A stretch of 64,000 nucleotides of DNA from Anas platyrhynchos (taxonomy: Eukaryota; Chordata; Aves; Anseriformes; Anatidae): NCBI RefSeq assembly GCF_047663525.1, contig NC_092591.1:46167501-46231500 (forward strand). Reading direction: 5' to 3'. Shown here piece by piece: positions 13,001 to 21,499 of the stretch. How positions within the stretch are numbered: the first letter of the stretch is position 1; each line of letters opens with the position of its first letter. Position numbers and translations under genes: made by a program. The notes beneath the pieces are model-generated. The model was not told where the DNA came from and did not search any database. It saw nothing but the letters and a program-made list of their open reading frames with translations.

Positions 13001-14103
13001 GACGGGGGCTTAGGGAAAAGTCACATAATGTCCTCTCAAGCTTGGTCTGGGACAGGGCAGTGCCAGATTCCCCCCATTTCATAAGGAGCCAGGGGCTCGG
13101 GCACCCAGGGAGGCGGCCCCATCCCAAAAACCACAGGGCCCTACATCAGAGTGGGAAGAGGGATCCTCGCCCACCGCCTTGGCACCATCTTCCATGGGAA
13201 GTGCTGAAGGCAGATCCTGCTCATTCTTATCCTTGGGGCTTTTTCCCTTACAGGACGAAGGAAGAAGTTAAAACCTGTGGAACGTGTGGTCATCGGTTTG
13301 GAACAGAGCTGCTCTTACCAAAAGGTGAGCCTGGAAAGGGCAGCGCCACAGAGCAGCCAGACGAGAAGCAGGGGGTTAAATGGGAGGTGTGGGGGTAAAG
13401 GGGCATGTTTACTGTCTTTAAATGGTGAGGAGCTTGTAGGGGAAATCCCATGCCAGGTGCCTGCTCACTTCATGGCCGTCTCTTCCTGGCCCAGCAGTGG
13501 CAGCGAGCAGCCTTTGTGCAATTCGGTGGGTTGCAAACCCTTTTGGTTCGGGGCGTCTCACCCTATGGGCAGGCCCTGGCCACCACGCCGGCGGTGGCTG
13601 TGACAGCCAGGCCAACACGGGCTGTGCTCCCCCTTCCCACTGCCCATCATGCCTGGAAGCACGTCCCCCGACACCCAAACCGCAGCAGTTTTCCCTCTCT
13701 CGCTGAGCCCAAAGCAGCTGCTACCCGCTGTCCTGTCACCAGTGGGGCTCCCTGTTTATCTTTAGGGTTGAATAACTCAGTGGCTGGGTTTATGGGAGCG
13801 GAGTTGCCTAACAGCTGACGGTCCCCTCCTGCATCCCCGCAGTGCCCACGCACCCGGAGGTGCCCCCGGCGCAGCCAGCCGTTCACTACTACGTGACCAG
13901 CTACGGCACCACCACCTTTGGACCCAGCAGCATCCACGTCAACCGGCAGGTAGGTGGGGGCCCTGCGTGGCAGGTCCCCTGCCCGTGTCCCCGTGCCACC
14001 CTCCCCACGCAGCTCCATGCAGCAGGCTGATCCTGTGGCGCTCCCCCGTGCTCTGTGTTGCCGTGACTCTATTTTTTGTTTCCAGAACATCTCAAGTGAG
14101 TAA
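6994..14103 (+). CDS. ROCO-family LRR-GTPase, MFHAS1-like (complete, 11 exons)
   Basis: Exons are 6994-7012, 8056-8932, 9306-9597, 9873-10059, 10889-11079, 11175-11662, 12245-12402, 12632-12791, 13254-13324, 13843-13949 and 14086-14103 (TAA). They sum to 2568 nt (855 aa) with every junction in phase. Exon 1 (MAQPRA plus one base) joins to make MAQPRACPEQDCLREVTL. Residues about 15-200 are leucine-rich repeats. Residues 215-345 are the ROC GTPase: P-loop GASLAGKS at 224-231, switch II DFAGQ at 270, and THVD at 332-335 in place of NKxD. Residues about 380-640 are the COR domain. The C-terminal region follows MFHAS1 (LSEEWPGL; later CGTCGHRFGTELLLPK). There is no kinase domain, so it is not LRRK. 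Human MFHAS1 modulates TLR signalling and is mostly encoded in one large exon, whereas this gene is split. The exon 3 donor (acc/gtaggg) is weak but the COR alignment across it is unbroken. I am sure of the family; one-to-one orthology to MFHAS1 is unlikely given the location. Confidence 0.9.
7013..8055 (+). other. ROCO intron 1
   Basis: The intron begins gtgagt and ends in a pyrimidine tract with cccag at 8055. A long open frame crosses the right end from 7716 and is continuous with exon 2. However, the MAQPRA exon joins in phase, and the amino acids upstream of 8056 do not look like a domain. An alternative start inside this frame cannot be excluded. The second EICE lies here. Confidence 0.6.
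7246..7255 (+). promoter_or_regulatory. Second EICE, GGAAGTGAAA, in ROCO intron 1
   Basis: This is a perfect GGAANNGAAA match, and is the same decamer as the classic PU.1-Pip site of the Ig kappa 3' enhancer. It lies 234 bp after the exon 1 donor. Two perfect copies this close to one first exon support an immune-cell regulatory role, by inference. Confidence 0.5.
10060..10888 (+). other. ROCO intron 4
   Basis: This intron runs from gtgagc at 10060 to ccctctag at 10888. It contains a long GC-rich open frame that shows no family resemblance and is probably chance. The other ROCO introns longer than 300 bases (8933-9305, 11663-12244, 12792-13253, 13325-13842) show nothing beyond their splice signals. 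Confidence 0.7.
12792..12897 (+). other. Possible retained-intron C-terminus of the ROCO gene
   Basis: Exon 8 is followed by overlapping donor sequences (gtatgtatgtg). If the donor at 12792 is not used, the frame stays open for about 35 codons and stops at TAA 12895-12897. That would give a protein lacking the cysteine motif and tail of exons 9-11. The spliced form is preferred because it restores MFHAS1-like sequence. The read-through form is a possible isoform. Confidence 0.35.
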
Positions 14104-14225
14104 CCTCAGGCCAGCAGGGAGGTGCTTGTGGAAGACATAAATATTACTTTTAAGGCAGAGACGAGCTGTCCTCAACATGTTTTCTTCCTGGCATGCAAGT
14201 CCTGCATGCATCCCTGATGCATGGA

Positions 14226-14231
14226 AATAAA
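14226..14231 (+). terminator. ROCO poly(A) signal AATAAA
   Basis: This is a canonical signal 123 bases after the TAA at 14101-14103, followed by two more overlapping copies (aaatacataaataaatgc). Its position supports exon 11 as the true last exon and implies a 3' UTR of only about 140-150 nt. Confidence 0.7.
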
Positions 14232-14595
14232 TACATAAATAAATGCATCCTTCATGTGTGGGAAGTTGCCTCGTCTCCAGAGGACAGCGTGCTCACAGCT
14301 GCTGCCGTACGAGCCCAGTGTCAGCAGCTACGAGACAAAGCACAGCAGCAATTTGGTGCCCCAAAGGTTAATAATTTAGCTGCAAAGGCCACTTCTGGTT
14401 CTTGAGCTGCACGTCAAGCAGCCTACTCCCTGCTGCCGGGGTTAACCCCTGCCTCGATCCCTTTCCCAAAGGGGACGTGGTCGCTGTTGGGCTGCAGCTG
14501 GCCGCGGCTCTGCTGGGACAAAGCTGGCCCGGGGGCTTCAGGGCACGAAGGGCTCTGGGCAGATGTCTATGCAACACCAGCAAGCAGGAAGCACT

Positions 14596-14601
14596 TTTAT
14601 A
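14596..14601 (-). terminator. IRF7: Possible IRF7 poly(A) signal (TATAAA variant)
   Basis: On the minus strand no AATAAA or ATTAAA occurs between the IRF7 stop and the ROCO 3' end. A TATAAA variant in an AT-rich patch (14590-14645) is the best candidate. It would give a 3' UTR of about 470 nt. Weak evidence. Confidence 0.25.
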
Positions 14602-15049
14602 TATACATATATTTAAACTTAAAAAAAAAAATAATCAGAAAAATAAATCTGTAAGTGACCACACTACAAAAACCCAGGTTAGCAGCTGCCCGTACTGGCT
14701 GAGAGGAGCTGAGTGTCAGTTCCAGCACCGGCCGGTGAAACTGTCCTTGGGGGTGGAGGAGGAGGGAGCCCACCTCTGATGCCCCGCCGCTGCTGCAGGG
14801 GTAAAGTGCCGCACAGCCAGAGCAGAGGCTCTGCCAACCACTTCTGGTGCTTTTAGAGCTGCTTTCTCTTGGAGGGTGGGACGTGGCTGGCCTGCATGGC
14901 CCCAGGTGTGCTCTGCTAATTCTCAGTCAGCACCTGCGGCCAGAGCAGGTGCTGCGCAGCGGGGAGATCAGTCCGTCCAGATGCAACAGCACCCGAAAAC
15001 ACTCTGCAAGCGCCGCAGAAGAGGCCGGAGGGGGCAGTGGCAGGGGGTG

Positions 15050-18006
15050 TCAGTCTATCTGCATGTTGTACTGCTCGATGAGCTCGTAGAGGTTGAAGGA
15101 GTCGGAGAGCTGCAGGCTGACGTTGCCGCTGTTGAGGGAGGAGGCTCCCTGCCGCTGCACCTGCTCGTACCAGTGCTCGCAGAACTTGGGCACCAGCTGG
15201 GGCAGAAAAGGGGCACCGTGTCCTGCAGGCAGCCCTTGTGGCCCCGTCCCCCTAGAGCTGAGGAAGGAGGCACCCAGGGCACCCCTGTCCCCGAGGGGCC
15301 CACTCCACGTGTACCCAGCCCCACATTGCCCCCAGCCCCTGAGGGCTCCCCCCCCAGCTTCCCACCTCCCGCGGCCCCCAGGAACACCTCCCCAGGCTGT
15401 AGGGGTGGCCGTCAGCCCCCTCGGGGCCGCTCACCTTCACCAGGATGAGCTTGGACTCCTTGGGCTTGCAGTTGGAGAAGCACTGCCCGAAGCAGAGGAA
15501 GATGGTGAAGTCGGGGGAGCGCTCCCTGCGGTTGTCGCGGAAGTCCCTGAGGTCTGCAAAGCAAAGGCCGGGCTTGGCTTCGGGGCGAGCCCGAGAGACG
15601 GCAGCGGGCACCGTGGGGACAAAAGGGACGGGAGGGGTTGGGTGGTGCCCAGCCTGGGGCTGCCCCCTTCCCACCACCTCCACCCTTCCTTCCCTACCTG
15701 TGCAAAACCTGTGGAAGTCGAAGATGGAGGTCTCCTGGTCCCGGCACAGGAGGTTGGGTGGGGGTCTCCCGTTGTCGAGCTGCTGCGACAGAGCCCAGAA
15801 GACCTTGCACTTCTTCAGGCGGGTGGCGAAGAGCTTGCCGGCGCGCTGCTCCAGCCGCAGCCCCACGCCCAGCAGCAGCTCCTCGGTGTACTGCCGCTGC
15901 TTGCTATCGGCCAGGCCCTCGGGGCTGGGGAAGAAGACGTGCTGCCCCGGCTGCAGGACCACCACCGGGTCCAGGGACTGGTAGGTCAGCAGGCACTGCC
16001 TGTCATTCACCACCTCCTGGTGGACCGTCTTCCCCCGGTAGTAGATGGTGACATCCAGGTGTGGGGGGATCCCTGCGACAAGCAGCGGTCAGCAGCAGCC
16101 CCCAAAAACATCGACCCGCTCCCTCCTCCAGCCCCTCACCTGTGTCATCCACGGGCGGCGCGGGGCTGGCGTTGGGGTGGAAGAGCAGCTCCTCGCCCGG
16201 GGACAGTGCAGGGACAGCAGGCTCTGCCTCGGCAGGGTGCGTGTGGCACGGCAGCGGCACGGCTCCTGTGACAGCACGGGGACAGCGTCAGCCTCACAAT
16301 TTGGGGACATCCTCCCCCATTCACTTCTCGCCCCATTATGTTGGTTTCCCGTGTCCGGAGCCCTGCAGCACCCACCTGGGATGGTTTGCTCCCCCAGCAG
16401 CATGTGCTCCGAGGGGCCGTAGGCACCCAGCGGGGGCTGCTCCGCCGCGGGCCCCCACTCCTGAAACGCCGTCGGGGGGAGGCAGCCGCCTTGGCCAGGG
16501 CCGGGCTGGAGCAGAGCATCCTCATTGTGCAGGACATCCCCTGAGGAGACAGCACAGGTGGGGACAGGGTCACCCCCACCCCTCTGCGCCTCCCCCTGGC
16601 CCCAAGCAGGTCCCAGTCTCACCTGCGGGCGGCCAGGGGGACGGTGTGGGGTCAGTGTTGGAGATGTTGCAGTGCTGCAGCACCCACTGCAGCGTGTCCA
16701 GGTCCTCCAGCGTCATTGACTGCGTGGTGGGAGCAGTGGTGCTGCCTGGGGGGGCACGGTGGGGGGAGCTTTACCAGCCATCAGCAACCCCAAATTACAT
16801 CCTTTGCTAGCCAGCAGGACCCTGCGGTGGCTTGGCCCTGGGGCAAACCCACCCAGGTGCCCCCCCCACGAGCTGGGGGACCGGTGCCTACCTCGGGGGA
16901 CGATTTGTGGGGCCACATCGTGGTGGTTGAGCTCCAGCTGCAAAGGGAAGCAGGAAGGGGCTTTACTGACAGGGCCTGGGGCACGGGGTGGGTGCTGGGC
17001 TCCAGTTCTGGAGCACCCCAAGGATTTGGGGGACGGCGGATGCAGGCCCTGGCTCCCTGCCCTCCTGCCATGCTGACCCCGGTACCTGTGGCTGCTGCTG
17101 TGGCTGCTGCTGCGGTGGGGCGTCCGCCACGGGGACCCCAAACCCTGTGTCCTGGCCATGCTGGGGGGCAGCTGGAAGGAGAACGGGGTGAGGGGGGCGC
17201 CCCGAGCTCGGCCTCCCCTTCCCCAATTGCTCCTTGCGGGCCTGGGCTCACCTGAGGTGACGGCGAAGACCTTGTGAGGGTCGTCGCTGTTCTTGGAGTT
17301 GTCCTCCAGCGTCACGAACATGTGGGTGCTCCTCAGGGCGCAGCGAAAGTTGGTCTTCCACTTGGCAGGGTCCTCGGGGCTCCCCTCATACCTCCCGCTG
17401 GCCTGCGCCCAGGCCTGGGGGGCACGGGGGTGAGCGCGGGGACCCCGGCCCCGGGGGCACCCGGTGTGGGGGACGCTGGTGCCCCCTCCCCAAGTCTGCC
17501 CATCTCACCCACCGTGGAGACCTCACGGTCACTGCTGGCCTACACCTGTGCCCCCGCCTCGTGGTCAGCCCGTCCCCCCACACTGAGGAACTTGAGGTCG
17601 CTGCTGGTGGCCTCCATCTCGCCTCCCTTGCAGGCTTTGTGGTCTCTGCTCCCTGCACCCCCTCCCATCCAACCTCGACGGCCCAGGCGGGGCGGCCGCC
17701 TCTCCCCTCCCTCCCACCCACCTTGAAGATCTCGATGTCGCTGCTGGTGACATCCTTCCTGGCGTTGTGCTTCCAGGGGACGCGGAAGACCTTCTGGGCC
17801 GGGTTGATCCAGCAGAGCCCCGGGTACAAGCCGCTGTCGATGGCCTTCAGCAGCCACGGCCCAAAGCGCAGCTTCTGGGCGTCCCTGCGGGGGCACGGGG
17901 CCGTCACCGTGGGGGGCTCGGGGCTCGCAGCCCCCCGGCGCGGTGCTGGGCCCCCTGCCCGGTGGGCAGAGGCTGCCGCTTACCCTTCGCTCTCCGCCGC
18001 TGCCAT
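15050..18006 (-). CDS. IRF7: IRF7, interferon regulatory factor 7 (complete, 11 coding exons)
   Basis: IRF7 is the virus-activated transcription factor that drives type I interferon; birds lack a separate IRF3. Minus-strand exons are 18006-17984, 17884-17722, 17414-17252, 17171-17086, 16937-16892, 16745-16623, 16540-16376, 16265-16140, 16072-15698, 15553-15435 and 15196-15050 (TGA). They total 1536 nt (511 aa), all in phase with GT-AG ends. Residues 1-116 are the DNA-binding domain with its five tryptophans (PWLLKAI, LCWINP, VPWKHN, AWAQAS, KWKTNF). Residues about 117-298 are a low-complexity linker, including the Q/P-rich APPQQQPQQQPQ. Residues about 299-465 are the IRF association domain (HLDVTIYYRGK, RLKKCKVFWALSQQL, ERSPDFTIFLCFGQCF). 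The C-terminus carries the serine-rich activation segment (SSLNSGNVSLQLSDSFNLYE). The start is the first ATG after a TATA promoter. The closest family match is bird IRF7, but it is not identical to chicken IRF7 as remembered. Confidence 0.97.
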
Positions 18007-18127
18007 GGTGTCCCCGCTGCCCTCGCTCCCCTCCTGGAGCCCCCTGCAGCAGCAGGACTGGCTGGGGGGTCCCGGTGCCTTTCCCCCCAACCTGTTGGTA
18101 TCGGGGTTCCCTTCCGCGGGTGCCGGC

Positions 18128-18134
18128 TTTTATA
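18128..18134 (-). promoter_or_regulatory. IRF7: IRF7 TATA box
   Basis: The minus strand reads CTATAAAAGCC. It lies about 28 bp before the inferred start and 122 bp before the ATG. Confidence 0.7.
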
Positions 18135-18180
18135 GGATCGACAGTGGGAGCGGCTTTCCTGGAAATCACGTGGGGCTCCC

Positions 18181-18192
18181 GAAACTGAAACT
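18181..18192 (-). promoter_or_regulatory. IRF7: Interferon-stimulated response element (ISRE)
   Basis: The plus strand reads GAAACTGAAACT, and the minus strand AGTTTCAGTTTC, a perfect ISRE core (AGTTTCNNTTTC). ISGF3 (STAT1-STAT2-IRF9) and IRFs bind this element, so it predicts interferon induction and positive feedback by IRF7. Confidence 0.8.
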
Positions 18193-18195
18193 GGC

Positions 18196-19609
18196 TGCTT
18201 GGGTGGCTGGGGGGGGAGGATGGGTGGCAGGCTGGGGGGTCACGGCACCGAGCTGCAACCCCTGGGGTCCCCTTTTTACACAGGGTCTCCCCCTTCCCCT
18301 CCACATCCCCGTCCCCACTGTGCAGGGGGCTTGGCTCAGGATGGGGGTGCACGGCCCCCCGAGCACCACCACGGTGATGGCAGGGGGTGAGCAGGAGCAG
18401 CTGCCAGCCCTGTTGTGCCCACCTGAAAGCAATTAGTGCCCTCCGAGGTAATTACTGCGCTGACCAGTGCCGTGCCGCAATATTTGTGACTCTACCCCTC
18501 AAACAACAACAACAACAACTCAGCAAATCCAGGCTGAAAGCTGCACTTGTAAGAGCTGCACCCCCGGGGATGGCAGGCCCGGAGGTGATGAGGGCTGGCG
18601 GGGGGGTCCCGGGCAGGATCAGGCCCCGCTGTGCTGGGGGGGGGCTTGGGGTGCCCGGTGCTGGCCTGGCCTGGCCTTGGCGGCTCCCGGCCCCGGTTTC
18701 GGTGCTGTGGCTGTGGTTTCCACATCCAGCACAGCTGCTGGCTGCTCTCGCTCCCCACAGGCTGCTCCAGCCCCAAAGAGCCAAGGCAAGGGAGGGCAGC
18801 ACCCCAAAATGGAGTAATGGGGCCGGCCCCTGGATGCCCCAAAACGCCCGGGTCTGGCTGCGCCCGCCGCCACCGGGGCTTTCCAGGTGCACCGGCGGCT
18901 TGGCACAGCCACGCAGGGCTCAACCTTGAGGCTGGAAACTCCCGTGCCTCTTTTTTTATGTTTGCTTGCTCGATATTTATTGCGTGCCTTCTCCTTTCAG
19001 GCTGCCTGGGTTTGCACGCTAAGGGCGTGAGCGGGGAAATGGAGCTCCCGGGGTGAGGGCTCCCCGCACAGCCCGAGGACGGCACGGCTGCAGCACCACA
19101 GAGCCTCTTGCCACCTTGATGCAAATACCAGGGTTAAACGTAAAAAAATAAGAGGGGAAAATAATAAATCAGGCCTGATGCTGTGCATCCCCACGGGGAC
19201 ATTTCTGACGGGGTGCCTGCCTGCAGCTGCTGCGGCCCCGCAAGCCCCTGGGAGGGGGACGGAGGCTGGGGGCAAATTCTGTGCTGGAAAGGGGAAGCGG
19301 CGCCCGGGCGGGCTGCAGCTGGTTTCCAGTAAGTGCCGGGGGCCCGTCACGGAAAAGAGAAACAGAGCCCCCACTGCACCTCCGGGACTGGGGAGGCCAC
19401 GCGTGAGACGAGGGGAAAATAGGGAATGGCACAGCTCAGGGCAGGCGGCAGTAGGGCTGAGCACTCGCTTCTCCCTGAGCCTGGCCCAGCTCTGGGGGGA
19501 GCATTTAAAACCAAGAAGCCCCTGGGGGCAGACAGGCAAAGGCCTTGCCCCAGGCCTCGAGTGCTGACACCCTGGGGCCCAAGCACCCGCTCTGGGCCCC
19601 TTTCTCCTT
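18196..19609. other. Intergenic DNA upstream of IRF7
   Basis: This is GC-rich DNA with a short CAA repeat at 18500-18519. Several long open frames are typical chance frames in GC-rich sequence. No gene was recognised; distal IRF7 regulatory sites are possible. Confidence 0.5.
18500..18519. repeat. (CAA)n microsatellite
   Basis: Six CAA/CAAA units in a row, about 0.3 kb beyond the IRF7 ISRE. Confidence 0.85.
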
Positions 19610-20560
19610 TACACTTCTCACTTGTGAGGAATTTTCCTCCTCCTTTCCAGGAACTTCTCCCTGTTGCTTAGGAGGAAGTGCTGAGAGGCTCCCAATAATT
19701 TCTTTGCTCCCCAATAATTTCTTCTCCTTCCTTGCCAGGATTTCCCCCCGGTACATTGTACAAAGTTCCCCCGCTGTCCCTCTCTGTTGCCCTGCAGGAA
19801 ATTTCCCCATTACTTCCCAGGGACCCCTTCCTTGTCTTCCAGGAATGTTCCCCGTGGCTTTGCAGGACATTTCCCTCCCATTGGTTTTTGGGAAGCTCCT
19901 CCCTTGCTTCCTAGGAGATTTCCTTGTTCCTTTTCAGCAAATATTCACCCTCCTTTCTGGGAAGTTCCTCCCTCGCTCCCTAGCTTCTTTTGCTCCAGGA
20001 AATCTCCCCTTCATGCTCCAAAAAAATGTCACTTTCTAAGCATTTTCCCCCTTCGCTTTCCAAGATTTTTACCAATTTTTCAAAGGTTTTTTGTTTGTTT
20101 TGTTTTTGTTTTCAGAAAGACATTTTTTATTTTTATTTTATTTTTTTAAAGAAATGTCATTGTTGCTTCCTAGCACTTTTTCCTCTTTGCTTCCCGGGAG
20201 ACACCCCATATGGTTTTCTATATCCTCCAGGAATTCCCATTGTGTTTTTGAGGAAATGCCCCTGTTAGCTCCCCCATTACTTTCTAGGCACACCACCTAT
20301 TGTTTTCTACGAAATTCCAGATGATTCCCAGGAAATTTGCCCCTTTGCTTGTGACGAATTCCTCCCCCTAGAGCTTTCTAGGGCATTCCTACCTCGTCTT
20401 GCAGGAAATTTCCCCGTCACCCTCCAGGATATTTCACTGCAGCTTTTAAGGATTTCTCTCTCATTTCCCCAGACTTTTCCCTTTTGCTTTGTAGGATTTT
20501 CCTCCCCCTGCTTTAGGACATTTCCTCCTCGCTTTCCAGGCGCTGCACTTCTCAGCGCAT
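19610..20560. repeat. Degenerate pyrimidine-rich tandem repeat (minisatellite)
   Basis: About 0.95 kb is built from diverged units of roughly 30-45 bases. Each reads approximately TTGCTTCCCAGGAAATTTCC plus a short C/T-rich spacer, and more than 20 copies are recognisable. The plus strand is strongly pyrimidine-rich. Many units contain GGAAATTTCC-like palindromes, with exact copies at 19797-19806 and 20404-20413. A T-rich segment at about 20080-20150 interrupts it. Open frames across it on the plus strand are repeat translations, not genes. It lies 1.6-2.5 kb upstream of the IRF7 promoter. Confidence 0.75.
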
Positions 20561-21499
20561 TTCCCCCCTTTCCTTGCCCAGACCAGGCACTAAGCACCAA
20601 AAAGCTCCAGATCCAGTGCCAGGGCAGGGACAAGGTGACACAGGACAAAGTATGACCGAAAGGGGCCTGTGGCCAAGGGGAACCCCGTGCTGGAGCAATG
20701 GGGTTAGGTTGCTCCAGGTGCCACCTCTGCTGTCCCCTGCCCTGGGGACACGTCACCTGCAGAGAGGGGAGCAGAGACCTGGCCAGGGCGTGCAGAGCTG
20801 TGTTGCTTTAAGCACGTTTGTTTGCTTTTCTTTCTTAATACTGAAAAAAATAAACATTTAGAGGTTTCTATGAATAGGTGATTAACTGACTGGAATCCCC
20901 CCACTTCAACCTGTATTTGGCTTTTGGTTGGTGACAGCCTGCAGGGTCACAGCCACTGCCACCTCCCCAACCCCTCAGGTGCCCCCCAGCCCTCACCCTC
21001 CGAAATGCAGGGTGGGGAAAGCAGGGAGGAAAAGAGCTCCGAGCCCCCCCAAACTTACACCTTCATTTGGAAAACCATAAACGTCGGCCTCTCAGCAAGT
21101 GGGATTTGGGGTAGTTTGCTGCTTTCTGGTGTGCATCCCACCTCCCTTCCTTATTTTTGCAAAGCTCAGGCTGACTTCTTTCAATTTCCCCGTGAGGCAG
21201 CAGAGGAGCTGGAGGTTTCAGGAGGAGGGAGCAGTTCCATGAAGAGGTTTTTAAAAGCATCTAAAAGAAGGGGAACTTTCCCTCGATTTCAGCCCTGCAC
21301 CTGCACCGAGTTTCCCCCCCAGCTGCCAACACTCAGACAGCACAAGGGGGGGGTCCCCGGGTCACCAGCTTTAAGGGGCAATCCCCGTGCAGAAGGGCGA
21401 GCAGAACCCCCCTGCTTTAGATGCAGGGTTTCTCTGAGGGACCCTCTTTGTGAATCACAAAGCAGCAAGGAAAAAAAAAAAAAGAAGAAAAAAGAAAAC
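20561..21499. other. Intergenic DNA between IRF7 and SLC25A22
   Basis: Non-coding as far as I can see. It holds an isolated plus-strand AATAAA near 20850 and an A-rich run near 21470-21500. The head of IRF7 and the tail of SLC25A22 flank it. Confidence 0.45.

Larger units (their letters stand above)
14104..15049. other. Convergent 3' UTRs of the ROCO gene and IRF7
   Basis: This is the tail-to-tail interval between the two stop codons (946 bases). The ROCO transcript should end near 14250. IRF7 comes in from the right, and its 3' end is probably near 14575. No coding sequence was recognised. Confidence 0.6.
18100..18195 (-). promoter_or_regulatory. IRF7: IRF7 core promoter: ISRE, E-box, GAS, TATA
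   Basis: Reading toward the gene on the minus strand there is an ISRE at 18192-18181, a CACGTG E-box at 18172-18167, a palindromic STAT/GAS site TTCCTGGAA at 18164-18156, and a TATA box (TATAAAA) at 18134-18128. Transcription should start near 18100. That leaves an unspliced 5' UTR of about 95 nt before the ATG at 18006. Everything fits in under 100 bp. The motifs are seen; the start site is inferred from TATA spacing. An interferon-inducible IRF7 promoter is known in vertebrates. Confidence 0.75.

Noticed and set aside
15093-16271. A 392-codon plus-strand frame opposite IRF7
   Set aside because: It is the antisense shadow of GC-rich IRF7 exons; the minus-strand exons have splice sites and clear homology.
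17540-18436. Long frames on both strands over the IRF7 5' end
   Set aside because: GC-rich shadows of exons 1-2 and the promoter; no independent splice or domain support.
19545-20268. Plus-strand open frames rich in F, P, S and L
   Set aside because: They are translations of the pyrimidine-rich tandem repeat.
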